Source of the DNA: Fibrobacter sp. UWT2
GTDB taxonomy: Bacteria > Fibrobacterota > Fibrobacteria > Fibrobacterales > Fibrobacteraceae
Length of the DNA stretch: 64,000 nt
Reading direction: 5' to 3'
Assembly: GCF_900142545.1 (NCBI RefSeq)
Contig: NZ_FRBF01000011.1
Location: 1-64,000 of the forward strand
In this document: positions 1 to 9,013 of the stretch, one piece after another
Position numbering within the stretch: the stretch's first letter is position 1
Layout of the letters: each line of letters opens with the position of its first letter
Notes under the pieces: model-generated
Databases searched by the model: none
What the model was told of the DNA's origin: nothing
The model's input: only the letters and a program-made list of their open reading frames with translations
Translations under genes and position numbers: made by a program

Positions 1-91
1 TACCCGTTCCCTTTCCGAACACGGAAGTCAAGCCCCTCATCGCCGATGGTACCTGGCCCACGGGCCCGGGAGAGTAGGTCGCTGCTGGATT
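1..91 (+). rRNA. rrf: 5S ribosomal RNA, 3' part
   Basis: The window opens inside a 5S rRNA. The CCGAACACGGAAG core, the GATGGTACC region and the GGGAGAGTAGGTCGC 3' half are all present in order. The first 25-30 nucleotides lie outside the window. A strong intrinsic terminator follows within a few bases, so this is the end of an rRNA operon. The exact mature 3' end is uncertain by a few bases. Confidence 0.93.
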
Positions 92-94
92 CAC

Positions 95-133
95 GGGCCC
101 CTTGAGCGAACGCTCGAGGGGCCCTTCTTTTTA
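95..133 (+). terminator. Intrinsic terminator of the rRNA operon
   Basis: Two 14-base arms (95-108 and 111-124) pair with one G-U wobble around a two-base loop, and a T-rich run follows. The position directly after 5S rRNA fits an rRNA operon terminator. Confidence 0.9.
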
Positions 134-154
134 TACCCGCATCCCCCCGCCATT

Positions 155-226
155 GTCATGCTGAACTTGGTTCAGCATCGGCTTCTCTTGCAACCGTCAT
201 GCTGACGAAGGTCAGCATCAGCTTCT
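155..226. repeat. Two copies of a short palindromic dispersed repeat
   Basis: Two related units, 155-186 and 196-226, each read GTCATGCTGA...TCAGCATC.GCTTCT. Each contains a perfect hairpin: ATGCTGAAC/GTTCAGCAT in the first and ATGCTGAC/GTCAGCAT in the second. Similar short GTCATGCTGA or GTCATCCTGA units are known as dispersed intergenic repeats in several phyla. The function is unknown. Confidence 0.65.
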
Positions 227-303
227 TGTGTCTGCTTTTTCTCCTCTGAAAACATTTGCTTATTGAGCGCAGCACAACGTTTTTGCCTTTAAAAAGCTGT
301 TTC

Positions 304-332
304 TTATTACGATTTTTAATATGGAATATAAT
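304..332 (+). promoter_or_regulatory. Possible promoter of the fibro-slime gene
   Basis: A perfect TATAAT at 327-332 lies 42 bases before the ATG at 374. At the 17-base spacing the -35 position reads only TTATTA, a poor match. The remaining spacer (134-303) holds the two palindromic repeats and nothing else recognised. Confidence 0.35.
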
Positions 333-373
333 TTATAGGTTGGAGTTGTTTGTGATGAAAGGAGCTGTGTTCC

Positions 374-3300
374 ATGAAGCACACTTTAATGGTTTTTGTT
401 TGTCTGGTGTGGGTTGCGCTCGCTCATGCAACGCTTACGTTGCATATTCAGTCGCCTTACCGTAACGATGCGGTGATGGGTAACGAGGCTGTATATGGTT
501 ACCACATCACAGGTGAAGTTACTAGCTGGAACGCTGATTTTGCGGTAACCTCGAATACGAGAATGACCTCTGAAGGAGATCATTGGTTCAGTTATACTTG
601 GGACAAATCTCTTGCCGATTATCCGAACGGTGGCGGATTCAAGATTAACGTGTGTTCCGATACGGCTGATGTCTCGCGTTCCTATAATAATCATTGCGAT
701 ACCTGGGAACCATCGAGCGATTTTTCTTTCAAGTCGCTGTTTGCAGACGAGACCGAGGTGTGGCTTTATACCACGGAGACTTCGTACACGTTTAGCGTAG
801 TGCCTCCGGGTTCAAAGGTGGTGTGGTTCAAGAGCCCTTGGGGCAACCACGCTTTGCCGCAGATGATTTTTGGTACTGATTCGATCATGATGCGCTTTGC
901 GCAAGATGACCAATCGAAGTGCGGCTGGTTCTATGGTGCTGTATCGCCCGAGATGCTTGCACGTAATCCGTTACAGACGGCTCACTTTATTCGCTTGTAC
1001 ACGCCCTATATGTCGGTGCCTGCGGAAGGTGTGATTGAACTTGACGCCTATTTTGCGGTCATGGACACGGTCTTTGTGGATGGCACAGCTGGCGGATTGG
1101 TAGGTGCCAAGATTACTACGCTTGGTCAGTGCTTTGATTCAACGCGTACCTTGCATGTGTACAATCCCTGGCGTACGAATTCTACTTATAAGGACAGCGC
1201 GCTGTACATTTCGGTGGGGAATAATATCATCAACAACCCTGTAGCGATGGATGGTACGGACGAATACAAGTTCTGGTGGCATTACGATTTCCATTTGGAT
1301 GAAATCAAACCGTACGACTGGAATGGTGCCGGTGCACGGGTGAATTTCCATTCGAGTCAGAACCAAGGCAAGCGTTTTTGGAATGTTGAGAGCTGGGAGG
1401 CGGATACGATCCGTCCGGCGATTTCGAGCTTCTTCCCGAAGGGCGTTTACGAAACCTGGGTCTATACGACGACTACGGGAAACATCGAATTGATTTTTTC
1501 ACCGCTTGAAGAAAAAGTGGTGCGTCTGATGAGCCCATGGGATAATATGACGCCTACGATGTTTGTGGATGGCGATACCGTTAAGATGGCTCCGTTCCAT
1601 AGCGATACTTGCGGCTGGTATCAGGGTGTCTCTTACAAGCATGTCGAATCATGGGAAGTGTACTTTAGGCAGGCTTTCGGCTTTGAATATTTTTCGAGGA
1701 GCGGTCTAGATACGATTCCTGGGACACTCATTAGCCTGGATTCCATTTTTGCAGAATCCGATACGGCATGGATTACTTCTATCCCGTTCCTTGTCACGAC
1801 CTCTTATCCTAAAAGATTGGGCGTGTGCCCGTCCATGAAGATTTCCGCTTTGGTGGTGGACTGGGCTGGCGAAGCGTTCCATGACAGTATCGATATTGAT
1901 TTCGGTCATATCTACAATAATGACGGCAAGAATACCTATATAACGGTGGAGTTCGATGGTGTGGAATATAATACTTGCCAGGGGCAGAATTCTCCTACAT
2001 TTGATGGCGTGGTAACAGGGATGGTGCAGGATACGCTTGTCAATGGATACCCTGCACGAGTGGATTCTCTACATTATCCGTGGAGTGAATGTTCTGCGGC
2101 GCATGAAATCGAAAAGTGGTTTATACCGCAAGTGGTTGCAACGGATGCAAACGGTAAGGAATATACGAATGGCGTATGCCGCGATATTGACTTGACCATG
2201 GACGAAGAAGGTTTCTGGCTGGCTGATATTTCGGAAGCCCATGAAGATGGCGGCTTTTTCCCTGTTGATGATTTCCAGTATCTTGATTCTGCAAGGACGG
2301 TATTGAATCCGAAATATGACTGGAAACCAGATTTGATGACTAACAACGGAAAACAACATAATTACAGTTTTGCGATGAAGATTTCTGCCCAGTTTAAGTA
2401 TGTCAAGGGGCAGTATTTCGAGTTCCGTGGCGACGATGACGTGTGGGTTTTCATCAATAACCGTTTGGTGGTGGATATTGGCGGTTGCCATAATCCGGCG
2501 GAACGTGCCGTTAATTTGGATACCTTGGGACTCACCGAGGGCGTGGAATATCCGTTCCATATTTTCTTCTCGGAACGAAATTCGAATGGCTCCAATTTCA
2601 AGATGCGCACCTCCATTAATTTGCAGACTGAAAGAACGTATTTCTCGAAGCAAAAAGAAAATCCGGACGGTTCCGTGGAATACGAATTCCATCAGTTGCT
2701 TGTCGATAAGTCTGTCAGCTGTGATGTGGCGAGTGTACAGAATGCTCGCGATCAGTTGGCACAATCCGTGTTCATTTTGAAGGGCGGCAATCTTCCGGCT
2801 GACGGCGTAACGCTTGAGACGGGATCGCTGTATGGTGGTGGAATTATTATTAGCGAAGACATGGCGGGCGTTAAGATTGATACCGCCGCATTCGTGAACT
2901 CCCGTCAGCTGAGCCCGGGTAAGTATGCTCTGTATTGCTTCTTGGCCACCGACTATAGCCAGTATCAGGTGATTACGTTTACGGTGCCTGAATACCCGCT
3001 CCCGGACATCGCCTTTGTGGATGTGTTCCATGTGACGGATTCCGCTTATTTTGATCCGACAGGCTACACGCTGCGTGGCGATGTAATGGGACTTGACGGT
3101 GGCAAGAACGATACGCTTCTGGCTCATGTGACATATCCCGATACGGTACCTATAAGGATTGCGCTTCTGTTTGGAACGGCAACTTGCGGCGAATTGGCTG
3201 TGGATGCCGATATAAATTGCGTCCAGGAAATCAACTTGAACACGAAATTCCCCTTGAGTTTCTTGGATAAGGACAACCAGCGCGTCACTTCCATTTCGAC

Positions 3301-4648
3301 GGACTCCTTGGGATTTGCAAGTTTCTATGTGGTGGGTGATTCTGCCATGGTAGACGCCTTCTTTACCGTTGGTGGTGCTGGCGTAAACAACATATTGACT
3401 TGGAAGAACATTCACTTTAAGGAACCTCCGGTGCCGTTCGCACAGAAGGCGAAAATGTACGATGTGAACGGAGACGGCATCCCTGACAGTCTCGTGATTC
3501 CCTTCAGTAAGGCTTTTGACAAGGTGGTGCCCGATACGCTTTCCTGGTCGTTTGGCGGAACGGAATTCCATACCACGGCAGGGCAGGAAAATGTTTGGCC
3601 GCTGGTGGTGATGGATTCGGTGATCACCATGTTTAATCCTGAAGGACTTCGTAAGGATGTATTCACGGGTGTTTCGGACCAGATTTATTCGGGTTCCTTG
3701 CTGTACCATTACACTTATACCGATGAAGATTCCGGTGAAGAAGTCAAGCTTTCGATGAACACTTCGATTGAGGACAAGGTGGCTCCCATTGTAACGAGTG
3801 CTGTCATCGAGCCGCTTTCTGATGATATGAGTGTCGTGACGATCAGCTTGAGTGAAGGTTCCGACGACAAGACGGTTGACCGGAAGACAGCATTTGTATT
3901 CTACAGAGGTCCTGATAGCTTCATGGATTCGCTTTATATTGCAAGTGCCAATGCGAATCCGAACGGCAACGTAGTCCGTCTGTATTTCCAGCGTACTCCG
4001 CAAACAACGCTTCCGGAAGTGGGCGATTATGTAAGACTGTTGCCGGGTGAATTCAAGGACCGCAGCGGGAATGTCGCACACGTGAATAACCCGAAGGTTC
4101 GCATTGTGGGTGAACAGCGTACCGAAATCAAGGCTCCGGGTGTAGTAACGATTTCAAGTAATCCGGAAGCTTGGCCCCATAAGGATCCGGTTGCCCCAAT
4201 GGTGGTTCCGTCGAATATGCCCTTGCAAGATATTATCGATAGCGTTGGATTGCCGGGCCTGTTGCTGAATTTCAATATCGGCGAACTGGCAACCTCGACT
4301 CTTATGAATTTGCCGAGCGATGCCGATAAGGATTCCGCTCTCGCCTTGATTCGAATCAAGTGGGATGCCTACTACTTCTCGCACCTGGGAAATTTTGTAA
4401 ACAAGGCAGGCGGTGTGATTGCCTGTAACGACAAGGCCGTATTCTATAATGCTGCAAATCCGGAACAGTCCAACTGCTACGACAATCCGGGCAACCTGTT
4501 CTTTGAATGGAATGCCCGCAGTGAAAAAGGTCGCATGGTAGGCACCGGTGCGTACATCACCAAGATGAAGGTGAAGATTATGAATGGCAGCGAAAAGGCG
4601 GGTAGCAGCGACGATACCTATACCATAGGTATCCGTCGCGGAAAGTAG
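374..4648 (+). CDS. Fibro-slime domain secreted surface protein
   Basis: A 1424-aa protein beginning with a signal peptide (hydrophobic segment ending about LAHA, residue 18). The ATG at 374 has AAGGAG at 359-364, nine bases upstream. The N-terminal half repeats an SPW-type unit: residues about 149-195 and 376-425 both run from a SPW motif to a CGW(F/Y) motif, with looser copies starting near residues 24 and 257. Residues about 550-750 match the fibro-slime domain, with YFEFRGDDDVWVFI and the following DIGG motif, a PA14-like beta-sandwich. The C-terminal third has Asp/Gly-rich beta domains. Fibro-slime proteins of F. succinogenes are outer-membrane proteins linked to adhesion to cellulose; the specific ligand here is inferred. 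It is a single gene, convergent with the RavA-like gene. Confidence 0.88.
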   Translation: MKHTLMVFVCLVWVALAHATLTLHIQSPYRNDAVMGNEAVYGYHITGEVTSWNADFAVTSNTRMTSEGDHWFSYTWDKSLADYPNGGGFKINVCSDTADVSRSYNNHCDTWEPSSDFSFKSLFADETEVWLYTTETSYTFSVVPPGSKVVWFKSPWGNHALPQMIFGTDSIMMRFAQDDQSKCGWFYGAVSPEMLARNPLQTAHFIRLYTPYMSVPAEGVIELDAYFAVMDTVFVDGTAGGLVGAKITTLGQCFDSTRTLHVYNPWRTNSTYKDSALYISVGNNIINNPVAMDGTDEYKFWWHYDFHLDEIKPYDWNGAGARVNFHSSQNQGKRFWNVESWEADTIRPAISSFFPKGVYETWVYTTTTGNIELIFSPLEEKVVRLMSPWDNMTPTMFVDGDTVKMAPFHSDTCGWYQGVSYKHVESWEVYFRQAFGFEYFSRSGLDTIPGTLISLDSIFAESDTAWITSIPFLVTTSYPKRLGVCPSMKISALVVDWAGEAFHDSIDIDFGHIYNNDGKNTYITVEFDGVEYNTCQGQNSPTFDGVVTGMVQDTLVNGYPARVDSLHYPWSECSAAHEIEKWFIPQVVATDANGKEYTNGVCRDIDLTMDEEGFWLADISEAHEDGGFFPVDDFQYLDSARTVLNPKYDWKPDLMTNNGKQHNYSFAMKISAQFKYVKGQYFEFRGDDDVWVFINNRLVVDIGGCHNPAERAVNLDTLGLTEGVEYPFHIFFSERNSNGSNFKMRTSINLQTERTYFSKQKENPDGSVEYEFHQLLVDKSVSCDVASVQNARDQLAQSVFILKGGNLPADGVTLETGSLYGGGIIISEDMAGVKIDTAAFVNSRQLSPGKYALYCFLATDYSQYQVITFTVPEYPLPDIAFVDVFHVTDSAYFDPTGYTLRGDVMGLDGGKNDTLLAHVTYPDTVPIRIALLFGTATCGELAVDADINCVQEINLNTKFPLSFLDKDNQRVTSISTDSLGFASFYVVGDSAMVDAFFTVGGAGVNNILTWKNIHFKEPPVPFAQKAKMYDVNGDGIPDSLVIPFSKAFDKVVPDTLSWSFGGTEFHTTAGQENVWPLVVMDSVITMFNPEGLRKDVFTGVSDQIYSGSLLYHYTYTDEDSGEEVKLSMNTSIEDKVAPIVTSAVIEPLSDDMSVVTISLSEGSDDKTVDRKTAFVFYRGPDSFMDSLYIASANANPNGNVVRLYFQRTPQTTLPEVGDYVRLLPGEFKDRSGNVAHVNNPKVRIVGEQRTEIKAPGVVTISSNPEAWPHKDPVAPMVVPSNMPLQDIIDSVGLPGLLLNFNIGELATSTLMNLPSDADKDSALALIRIKWDAYYFSHLGNFVNKAGGVIACNDKAVFYNAANPEQSNCYDNPGNLFFEWNARSEKGRMVGTGAYITKMKVKIMNGSEKAGSSDDTYTIGIRRGK

Positions 4649-4676
4649 CTGCTACGCTTTCAATAAAATGGAGCGA

Positions 4677-6143
4677 TTAGGCTCGGGCTGCCGAATTGTA
4701 CAGCTCGAGCGTTTCTTTTAGCTTGGTTGCGACACCGTTGATGGTGTTGAAAATTTCGCTCAAGTCACCTTGGATCTTGTCGAAGTTTTCAAGATTGCAG
4801 AACAGGTCGTTACGGAAAGTCTTATTGGACTGGTAAAGGTCGCGAAGCGAACGCAGAATCTTTGCCTGCTGTTCCATTTGAGTCTGGGCTTCTTTTTGGC
4901 TAGCTTCCAGTTCGATGCGTTTTTTCTTGGCGACTTCAGGATCGTTTTCGCGAAGAATGTACGTGGGGAGCGTCGCGAAGTCTTCGAATTTGCCAGGAGT
5001 GTTGTTGCTGTTTCTGGAATTGTTGTTGTGAAGACCGACGCCCTTGACTGCAGAGTCGATAGAAATGGTGCAGCTGGAAGTTCCGTGGAAGTTGCAACGC
5101 ACGTGCTTTTCGATTTGGCGGAGTTCATTGTAGGGGTTGAAATCTTCGTCGGATTCAACATAGTGCAGGGGCACGTAAAGGGGAACTTGTTCACCCGCAA
5201 TGGTAATGCGGTAGCTGATGCAGGGTTCTCCGTTGAACTCCTTGGTTTCGTACAAATTATTAGAACTATTCAGGAGGCCTTTGACTTTGCGGTAAAGGGC
5301 CTGCGCATCGTAGGTGCTTTCCACAACGTTTGCCAGATCCTTGAGTATAACGGATTTGACAATGTTGTTGAAACTTTCCATAATGGCGTTGTTCGATGTG
5401 GATCGGCCCCAAATGGGGGTGCCGAGGAATAGCGTGTCCGAGAAATTCGTTTCGCTACGACCATTGAAGAAGGCAATGGTGCGGGCGATGTTTGCCAACG
5501 AAAGCCATTTGCTGATAGGTACGTAAATGGCGTTCTGAATGCAGAGTTCCGAAAGCTTTCCGATAATGGCCATGGTGTCGGGCGAGAGAGTCACCTTCTT
5601 GATTTCTTCGGCCCAGGCGGCCTTTTCTTCTTCCGAAATGGTGTATTCTTCGGGGACCTTGAAGCTGTCGTAAAGCTTGTAGTTCTGGAGCAGAGTACAC
5701 AGGGCGTCCGAAGAAAGATTGTCGGGCATGTAAATGGTCAAGGTGATATCGTCGGCGATATCGGCGCGGCCCATGGCGTTTTCGGGGCGTACATCACTGC
5801 TGAGAATGAGAGTCGAATTCTTTCTGTCTTGAAGGGCGTGACGGACGTTGTCTTTGGTGACATCGTCAATGGGATTGAAGTCCTTGAACCAGATAAAGTC
5901 GTAGTCTTCAAAGTTTGCGAGACGTTCTTGCAGGTGCGTTCCAACTTTGAGCGGTCGCGTTTTCTTGAATGCCGAAAGCAGTCGGCCAATCATGAAGTTC
6001 TTGCCCGAACCGGAGCGTCCGTACAGATAAAAGGACTCGTTGTTGATAGCAGCGAGGAACCCCAGCTGGAGTCTGTCTTGCCTTTCCGGGAATTCCTGGC
6101 AAAGGGCCTGCATCAAGTTCTGGATACGGGAGGTGAGCGTCAT
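4677..6143 (-). CDS. RavA-like AAA+ protein with degenerate ATPase motifs
   Basis: This 488-aa protein follows the RavA/MoxR-type plan: an N-terminal AAA core (residues about 1-190), a helical lid, a beta-rich middle and a C-terminal coiled coil (about 390-488). The AFFNGRSE segment matches the RavA lid motif AFF(S/N)GR. The P-loop (42-49) reads GRSGSGKN, with Asn where Ser/Thr should bind magnesium. The Walker B position reads FIWFKDF instead of an acidic DE pair, and the sensor-1 Asn region reads LSSDVRPE. Known RavA works with the VWA protein ViaA; no ViaA-like gene lies nearby. AAGGAAG precedes the ATG. It lies 64 bases after lpxK and probably shares its transcript. Catalysis is doubtful; a structural or regulatory role is possible. 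Confidence 0.65.
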   Translation of the reverse strand: MTLTSRIQNLMQALCQEFPERQDRLQLGFLAAINNESFYLYGRSGSGKNFMIGRLLSAFKKTRPLKVGTHLQERLANFEDYDFIWFKDFNPIDDVTKDNVRHALQDRKNSTLILSSDVRPENAMGRADIADDITLTIYMPDNLSSDALCTLLQNYKLYDSFKVPEEYTISEEEKAAWAEEIKKVTLSPDTMAIIGKLSELCIQNAIYVPISKWLSLANIARTIAFFNGRSETNFSDTLFLGTPIWGRSTSNNAIMESFNNIVKSVILKDLANVVESTYDAQALYRKVKGLLNSSNNLYETKEFNGEPCISYRITIAGEQVPLYVPLHYVESDEDFNPYNELRQIEKHVRCNFHGTSSCTISIDSAVKGVGLHNNNSRNSNNTPGKFEDFATLPTYILRENDPEVAKKKRIELEASQKEAQTQMEQQAKILRSLRDLYQSNKTFRNDLFCNLENFDKIQGDLSEIFNTINGVATKLKETLELYNSAARA

Positions 6144-6207
6144 GATTTCTTCCTTCTTTTACTGAAATATAAAAACTGGAAAAGAAGTTTGAAACCGTGA
6201 CTTGAAT

Positions 6208-7125
6208 TTAGGGGAGTTTTTGGACTACTCCGGGCGAGACCTTGATGGACTGGTGCGCAATGTAGATTTGCGCCTTTACATTTTTTTGGATAAATTCAGC
6301 GGGGAGCCGTGCGGCGTCTTTTGCGCTGATGATAAAGGCTTCTTGTGGGTGTTTTTGGAGGATCTGCTCAAATTTTCTAGAAAAGTCCTTGCAATGGTCT
6401 TTGAAGAAGTAATGAAGTTTGATCTTTATTCCGAAAGCCTGAATATCTTGGCAGAATCGTTTGGGGTCTCCGAGGCCGCATACAATGCTTGCTGAAGAGT
6501 CTCGAGAAAGTTCGTCGTGAAGTTTTTCAGCCGTAGCCGAGTGGGGACTCAGGCGGTATACTTTGTCTATAACAAACTGAATGTCGGGATTTTCGCCGTA
6601 GCATTTCAGCGCCATTGTGGCCGAGGAATTTGCCTTGTGGTCTTTTTCTAGACTGCGCATCTTACCGCAAGGCCAAAGCTCCGAAAGCTTTGTGGGTGTA
6701 CTTTCCCATGACAGTAGCAAGGTGACTGCTCCTGTAAGACGGCTGTCTTCGAAACCGTCATCGCAGACGATATAGTCGAATTGGCCTGCAGCGTCCAGTT
6801 CCTGTGCTAGGCGGTAGCGGTTGCGAGTCGCAAAGACTTTGACATTTTCGTTGTCCGAAAAAATTTGGCGGAGCATCGCCGTTTCGTCGAAGGCGTATTC
6901 GTGAACGAGGAGTGCGACCTTCTTGTCTTGTGCAGCGTAGTGCTTGCAGAGCCAGATGCAAAAAGGCGTCTTTCCGGCACCACCAGTGCGGTAGCTGCCG
7001 ACGACAATCAGCTTGGAATTCTGTAGAGGTGCGCCCGGCTTAAGGCAGAGCGCATGATGCAACAAATAGGCTGCGCGGTAGCAGAGGGCTAGAAAAAGAC
7101 GAAGCATTTCATTCTTCTTGCTCAA
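6208..7125 (-). CDS. lpxK: Tetraacyldisaccharide 4'-kinase (LpxK), divergent
   Basis: This 305-aa protein resembles LpxK, which phosphorylates the lipid A disaccharide at the inner membrane. Visible are an N-terminal hydrophobic helix (residues 8-25), the P-loop GGAGKTP (48-54), a DE pair at the GDEP position, the CDDGFED motif (DDGLQ in the family) and the C-terminal GLGDPKRF and DHC/SAKDA motifs matching GIANPERF and DH/TEKDA. The usual RGYGG motif is replaced by a VHEYAF stretch, so this is a divergent member. The longest frame starts at TTG 7125 behind a GAGGTG; an ATG at 7107 is the alternative. It follows aroC by 38 bases. Confidence 0.75.
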   Translation of the reverse strand: MSKKNEMLRLFLALCYRAAYLLHHALCLKPGAPLQNSKLIVVGSYRTGGAGKTPFCIWLCKHYAAQDKKVALLVHEYAFDETAMLRQIFSDNENVKVFATRNRYRLAQELDAAGQFDYIVCDDGFEDSRLTGAVTLLLSWESTPTKLSELWPCGKMRSLEKDHKANSSATMALKCYGENPDIQFVIDKVYRLSPHSATAEKLHDELSRDSSASIVCGLGDPKRFCQDIQAFGIKIKLHYFFKDHCKDFSRKFEQILQKHPQEAFIISAKDAARLPAEFIQKNVKAQIYIAHQSIKVSPGVVQKLP

Positions 7126-7163
7126 ACCTCACACCTCAAAGCGGCAACGCCGCGACCTCGCTC

Positions 7164-8246
7164 CTACAAGCAGTTTCTCTTTTGCAACAAGAACAAGTCT
7201 GCCAAAACGAGAGCGGCCATGCTTTCCACAATCACCGGAGCACGCACGGCGACGCAGGGGTCATGGCGACCGCGGGCGGCCAAGGTTCCGTTTTCGCCGC
7301 CGCGACCAGCAGTCTTCTGTTCCTGCGAAATGGTGGCGGTGGGCTTGAAAGCCATGCGGCAGTAAATGGGTTCGCCGTTACTGATGCCGCCTAAAGAGCC
7401 GCCCGCGTTGTTGGTGCGGGTGTGGTAGGCGTGGCCGTCAAAGTAAAGTTCATCGTTGTGCTTGCTGCCGTGCATGCGAGCCGAGGCAAAGCCGCTTCCG
7501 ATTTCGAAACCCTTGCAAGCGGGAATGCTGAGCATTGCCTGGGCGAGCAGGGCGTCTAGGCGGTCGAATACCGGTTCGCCGAGGGCGACCGGCGGATTCT
7601 TGACCAGGAGGCATACGGTACCGCCGATGCTGTCGCCGTTTGCGCGTGCATCGAGTACGGCTTGTTCCATCTTGGCGCTGGCATCCAGGTCGGGGCAGCG
7701 TACGGGGGACTTTTCAATCTGTTCGAGTGTGAGACGGTTCAGGTCAAGCGGACCGCAATCGACTTCGCCGATGGAATTCACCCAGGCGATGATTTCGGTG
7801 CCGTTTACTTGCTTCAAAAGTTTCTTGGCGACCGCACCTGCGGCAACGCGTCCGATGGTTTCGCGGGCAGAGCTGCGTCCACCGCCGCGGTAGTCCCTGA
7901 ACCCGTACTTGAGGTCGTAGCACAGGTCGGCATGACCTGGGCGGTACCATTTCTGGATTTCGGCGTAGTCGTGGCTGCGCTGGTCTTCGTTAAAGACGGC
8001 GAAAGAAATCGGGGTTCCGGTGGTTTTGCCTTCAAAAACGCCCGAAAGGATCTTAACCTGGTCCTTTTCGTCGCGGGCAGTGGTCATTTTGCCCTGTCCG
8101 GGGCGACGGCGGTTCAGTTCCGCCTGGATTTCTTCTTCGGTGATTTCGAGGCCTGCAGGGCAGCCGTCCAGGACCGAGCCGACGGCCGGGCCATGGGATT
8201 CGCCCCAAGTAGTAACGCTAAAAATTTTGCCAAAAGTGCTTGCCAT
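7164..8246 (-). CDS. aroC: Chorismate synthase
   Basis: The 360-aa protein is chorismate synthase, the last step of the shikimate pathway (EPSP to chorismate, needing reduced FMN). It has the N-terminal WGESHG motif, the RRPGQGK stretch, YRGGGRSSARET and the C-terminal PTATI segment. The length is normal for the family. It starts at ATG 8246 and is the first gene of a minus-strand run aroC-lpxK-ravA-like. No shikimate neighbours are visible. Confidence 0.97.
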   Translation of the reverse strand: MASTFGKIFSVTTWGESHGPAVGSVLDGCPAGLEITEEEIQAELNRRRPGQGKMTTARDEKDQVKILSGVFEGKTTGTPISFAVFNEDQRSHDYAEIQKWYRPGHADLCYDLKYGFRDYRGGGRSSARETIGRVAAGAVAKKLLKQVNGTEIIAWVNSIGEVDCGPLDLNRLTLEQIEKSPVRCPDLDASAKMEQAVLDARANGDSIGGTVCLLVKNPPVALGEPVFDRLDALLAQAMLSIPACKGFEIGSGFASARMHGSKHNDELYFDGHAYHTRTNNAGGSLGGISNGEPIYCRMAFKPTATISQEQKTAGRGGENGTLAARGRHDPCVAVRAPVIVESMAALVLADLFLLQKRNCL

Positions 8247-8350
8247 GAGTCAAAATATAGATAATCGGCGTTTTTTTAAGAAAATATCAGATAAGGACTT
8301 ACCAACTTAACAAAGTTTACTATCTTTTACAAAGACTCTAGGAGAATCCT

Positions 8351-8938
8351 GTGAAACACTTTGGATTTATTATAACGATTTTGACCCTGCTGCTTTCTCT
8401 GGAAGCGGCCGCACAGCGTTATAATGACTTTGCGGGTATTCCCTTTGGTGCCACCCGTGAGACCGTTATCGAAGAAGTGATGAAGCTCGGTTACGAGCCG
8501 TATGGTCAGAGTGGCGAAGGTGAACGTGTAGTCATTCCCGTTTTTATGTTCGGTGAACTGCCGGTCCAGGTTGACTTTATTTTTAACAAGAATGACAAGT
8601 TCTACTCCTTTGAAATTCGTACCGGCCGTGTGGAACGCGCCCGTTTGAACAAGTCTTTCGAAGCTGTAGCCTATATGTCCGAACAGTTTACGCTCAAGTA
8701 TGGCAAGCCCTCGGGTAACCCCGCCATCGACGAGACTTCTGCCCTGAAAGAAAGCATTTTGAACCTTTATCAGCAGTGGTTCTCCCAGAAGGTGCTGAAT
8801 ATCTACACTGGACTGGTTCAGAAGGATGGCCGCTACTTTGCGGTGGGTGCCGTAACGCACCGCAAGCTCGCTACCGAGAAGACTACAGGTTCAAGTCGTT
8901 CCTCGGATCGGGCCACTTCCAACAAACCTGTTTTCTAG
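8351..8938 (+). CDS. Secreted protein of unknown function
   Basis: A 195-aa protein with a signal peptide (residues 1-22, cleavage near EAAAQ). It starts with GTG at 8351 behind AGGAG at 8340-8344. The mature part opens with F.GIPFGA(T)RETVIEEV, a short motif often seen at the start of small periplasmic proteins that detect envelope stress or bind lipid, then an alternating beta/alpha pattern to about residue 165 and a Ser/Thr-rich tail. I do not recognise the family. It is monocistronic and convergent with ktrA. Confidence 0.75.
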   Translation: MKHFGFIITILTLLLSLEAAAQRYNDFAGIPFGATRETVIEEVMKLGYEPYGQSGEGERVVIPVFMFGELPVQVDFIFNKNDKFYSFEIRTGRVERARLNKSFEAVAYMSEQFTLKYGKPSGNPAIDETSALKESILNLYQQWFSQKVLNIYTGLVQKDGRYFAVGAVTHRKLATEKTTGSSRSSDRATSNKPVF

Positions 8939-8961
8939 TTTATTCGCAATCGAATTCAATT

Positions 8962-8997
8962 GAAAAAGCCGACGATTTTCGCCGGCTTTAAAATTTT
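8962..8997. terminator. Bidirectional terminator
   Basis: An 11-base stem with one mismatch (AAAGCCGACGA against TCGCCGGCTTT) with A/T-rich flanks separates the convergent genes ending at 8938 and 9014. Confidence 0.7.
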
Positions 8998-9013
8998 ATG
9001 CTTGTGGGCCAAG

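Noticed and set aside
2069-4081. Long minus-strand frame of 670 codons inside the fibro-slime gene
   Set aside because: It is antisense to a clear protein with signal peptide and family motifs, has an unnatural amino-acid mix rich in His and Arg, and shows no domain.
6202-6495. Plus-strand 97-aa ORF opposite lpxK
   Set aside because: It lies wholly inside the lpxK gene and has no ribosome site or motif.
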